A stretch of 6,637 bases of DNA, from positions 1-6,637 of the forward strand of contig JALUXI010000255.1 in assembly GCA_027019045.1 (NCBI GenBank), read 5' to 3'. Both the position numbers and the translations under genes were made by a program. This document shows, piece by piece, positions 6,079 to 6,637 of the stretch. Below the pieces are notes generated by a model, which saw only the letters and a program-made list of their open reading frames with translations, ran no database searches and was not told where the DNA came from. How positions within the stretch are numbered: the stretch's first letter is position 1; every line of letters begins with the position of its first letter. This DNA is from Piscirickettsiaceae bacterium (lineage in GTDB: Bacteria > Pseudomonadota > Gammaproteobacteria > Thiomicrospirales > Thiomicrospiraceae).

Positions 6079-6497
6079 TGACTACTCAACAATACACCCT
6101 CTCTATCACCACGCCTCATAGAGGCACTTTCAATATTACCCGTGAAATTGAAAAGCTGGTTGAACAGAGCGGTATTCAGACGGGGATTTGTCATGTGTTT
6201 ATACAACACACTTCTGCCAGTTTGATTATTACCGAAAATGCCGATCCCACCGTGCGGGAAGACATTGAATATTGGATGCAAAAAACGGTACAAGATGGTG
6301 ACCCTGCCTATCGTCATAACTATGAAGGTGATGATGATATGTCTGGTCATATCCGTACAATGATTACACAAAATTTTCAGACAATTCCCGTTTCAAATGG
6401 CCGCTTAAACTTAGGCACCTGGCAAGGATTATTTGTCTATGAACACCGCACAGGACGATTTAGTCGAAAATTAATCGTGACAATCCAAGGCGAATAA
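6078..6497 (+). CDS. yjbQ: YjbQ / UPF0047 family protein
   Basis: This 139-aa cytoplasmic protein has the usual length of the UPF0047 family. It carries all the family landmarks: HTSASLIITENADPTVREDIE (44-64), RHNYEGDDDMSGHIRT (79-94) with conserved acidic residues and histidines, and LGTWQGLFVYEHR (112-124). The E. coli member has been linked to a weak thiamine phosphate synthase activity, and the physiological role is not settled. The start at 6078 is chosen because the sequence from MTTQQYTL matches family length. The longer frame back to 6015 only mirrors the upstream gene. No Shine-Dalgarno site precedes the ATG (the upstream bases are mostly pyrimidine), so translation probably depends on ribosomes finishing the coiled-coil gene, whose TAA shares a base with this ATG. 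Confidence 0.93.
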   Translation: MTTQQYTLSITTPHRGTFNITREIEKLVEQSGIQTGICHVFIQHTSASLIITENADPTVREDIEYWMQKTVQDGDPAYRHNYEGDDDMSGHIRTMITQNFQTIPVSNGRLNLGTWQGLFVYEHRTGRFSRKLIVTIQGE

Positions 6498-6501
6498 CAT
6501 A

Positions 6502-6537
6502 AAATCCTTATATATGTATAAACAAATATAGGGATTT
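6502..6537 (+). promoter_or_regulatory. Hairpin covering the ribosome binding site of next gene
   Basis: AAATCCTTATAT (6502-6513) pairs with ATATAGGGATTT (6526-6537) over 12 positions with one G-U pair, leaving a 12-nt loop. The right arm contains AGGGA (6530-6534), the ribosome binding site of the gene starting at 6541. No T-run follows, so it is not a typical terminator. It could reduce translation of read-through mRNA, or be an operator for a dimeric regulator at the DNA level. Confidence 0.55.
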
Positions 6538-6540
6538 ATA

Positions 6541-6637
6541 ATGTCAAAACTCGCTTCTTTCTTAGTTTTAATGCTCTTCTTAGGCACTTGGTCCGCTAGC
6601 CAAGCGGCAGATCAACCTCATTTTAAATTACAAAAGT
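6541..6637 (+). CDS. Exported protein, N-terminus only
   Basis: Only the first 32 codons lie in the window. They encode a clear signal peptide: MSKLAS, a hydrophobic core (FLVLMLFLGTW, 7-17), and a likely cleavage after ASQA before ADQPHFKLQK. No cysteine follows the core, so it is not a lipoprotein. The start is supported by AGGGA at 6530-6534, 6 nt upstream. It is 43 nt downstream of yjbQ on the same strand and may be co-transcribed or have its own promoter within the AT-rich gap. The mature part is too short to name. Confidence 0.75.
   Translation, partial: MSKLASFLVLMLFLGTWSASQAADQPHFKLQK

Noticed and set aside
5925..6371. A 148-codon minus-strand open frame
   Set aside because: It is antisense to both the coiled-coil gene and yjbQ; the plus-strand products match known families and this one does not.

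Overview
The window is AT-rich DNA with gammaproteobacterial gene content. Codon use and the protein sequences look most like Moraxellaceae, probably Acinetobacter. This is an impression from sequence style, not a database match.

Left part (1-3240): two divergent gene pairs share a regulatory region of about 205 bp. On the minus strand a small exported DsrE-like protein (1185-1670) is followed 17 nt later by an outer-membrane porin of the phosphate-selective OprP/OprO type, whose 3' end lies outside the window. On the plus strand an ECF sigma factor (1876-2457) overlaps by 4 nt (ATGA) a membrane-anchored anti-sigma factor (2454-3167). The notable point is that the periplasmic half of the anti-sigma factor looks like a second, diverged DsrE domain. 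It resembles the divergently encoded exported protein and keeps a cysteine at the same place. I infer one signalling module: a periplasmic DsrE-type, possibly thiol-based, sensor controls an ECF sigma factor that may switch on the dsrE-porin operon. A possible ECF-type promoter (GGAAT-N16-CGTT) faces dsrE. The module ends in a 16-bp bidirectional terminator.

Middle part (3289-5730, minus strand): the zinc metallopeptidase oligopeptidase A (prlC) is followed by a small DUF5335-like protein. The small gene has a good sigma-70 promoter of its own, whose -35 box covers the prlC stop codon.

Right part (5731-6637, plus strand): a 93-aa coiled-coil protein with a C-terminal membrane anchor overlaps by 1 nt (TAATG) a YjbQ/UPF0047 protein. 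After a 43-nt gap comes the start of an exported protein cut by the window edge. That gap can fold into a hairpin covering the ribosome binding site of the last gene. No RNA genes, insertion sequences, CRISPR arrays or prophage genes were seen, and no gene-free stretch exceeds 300 bp.
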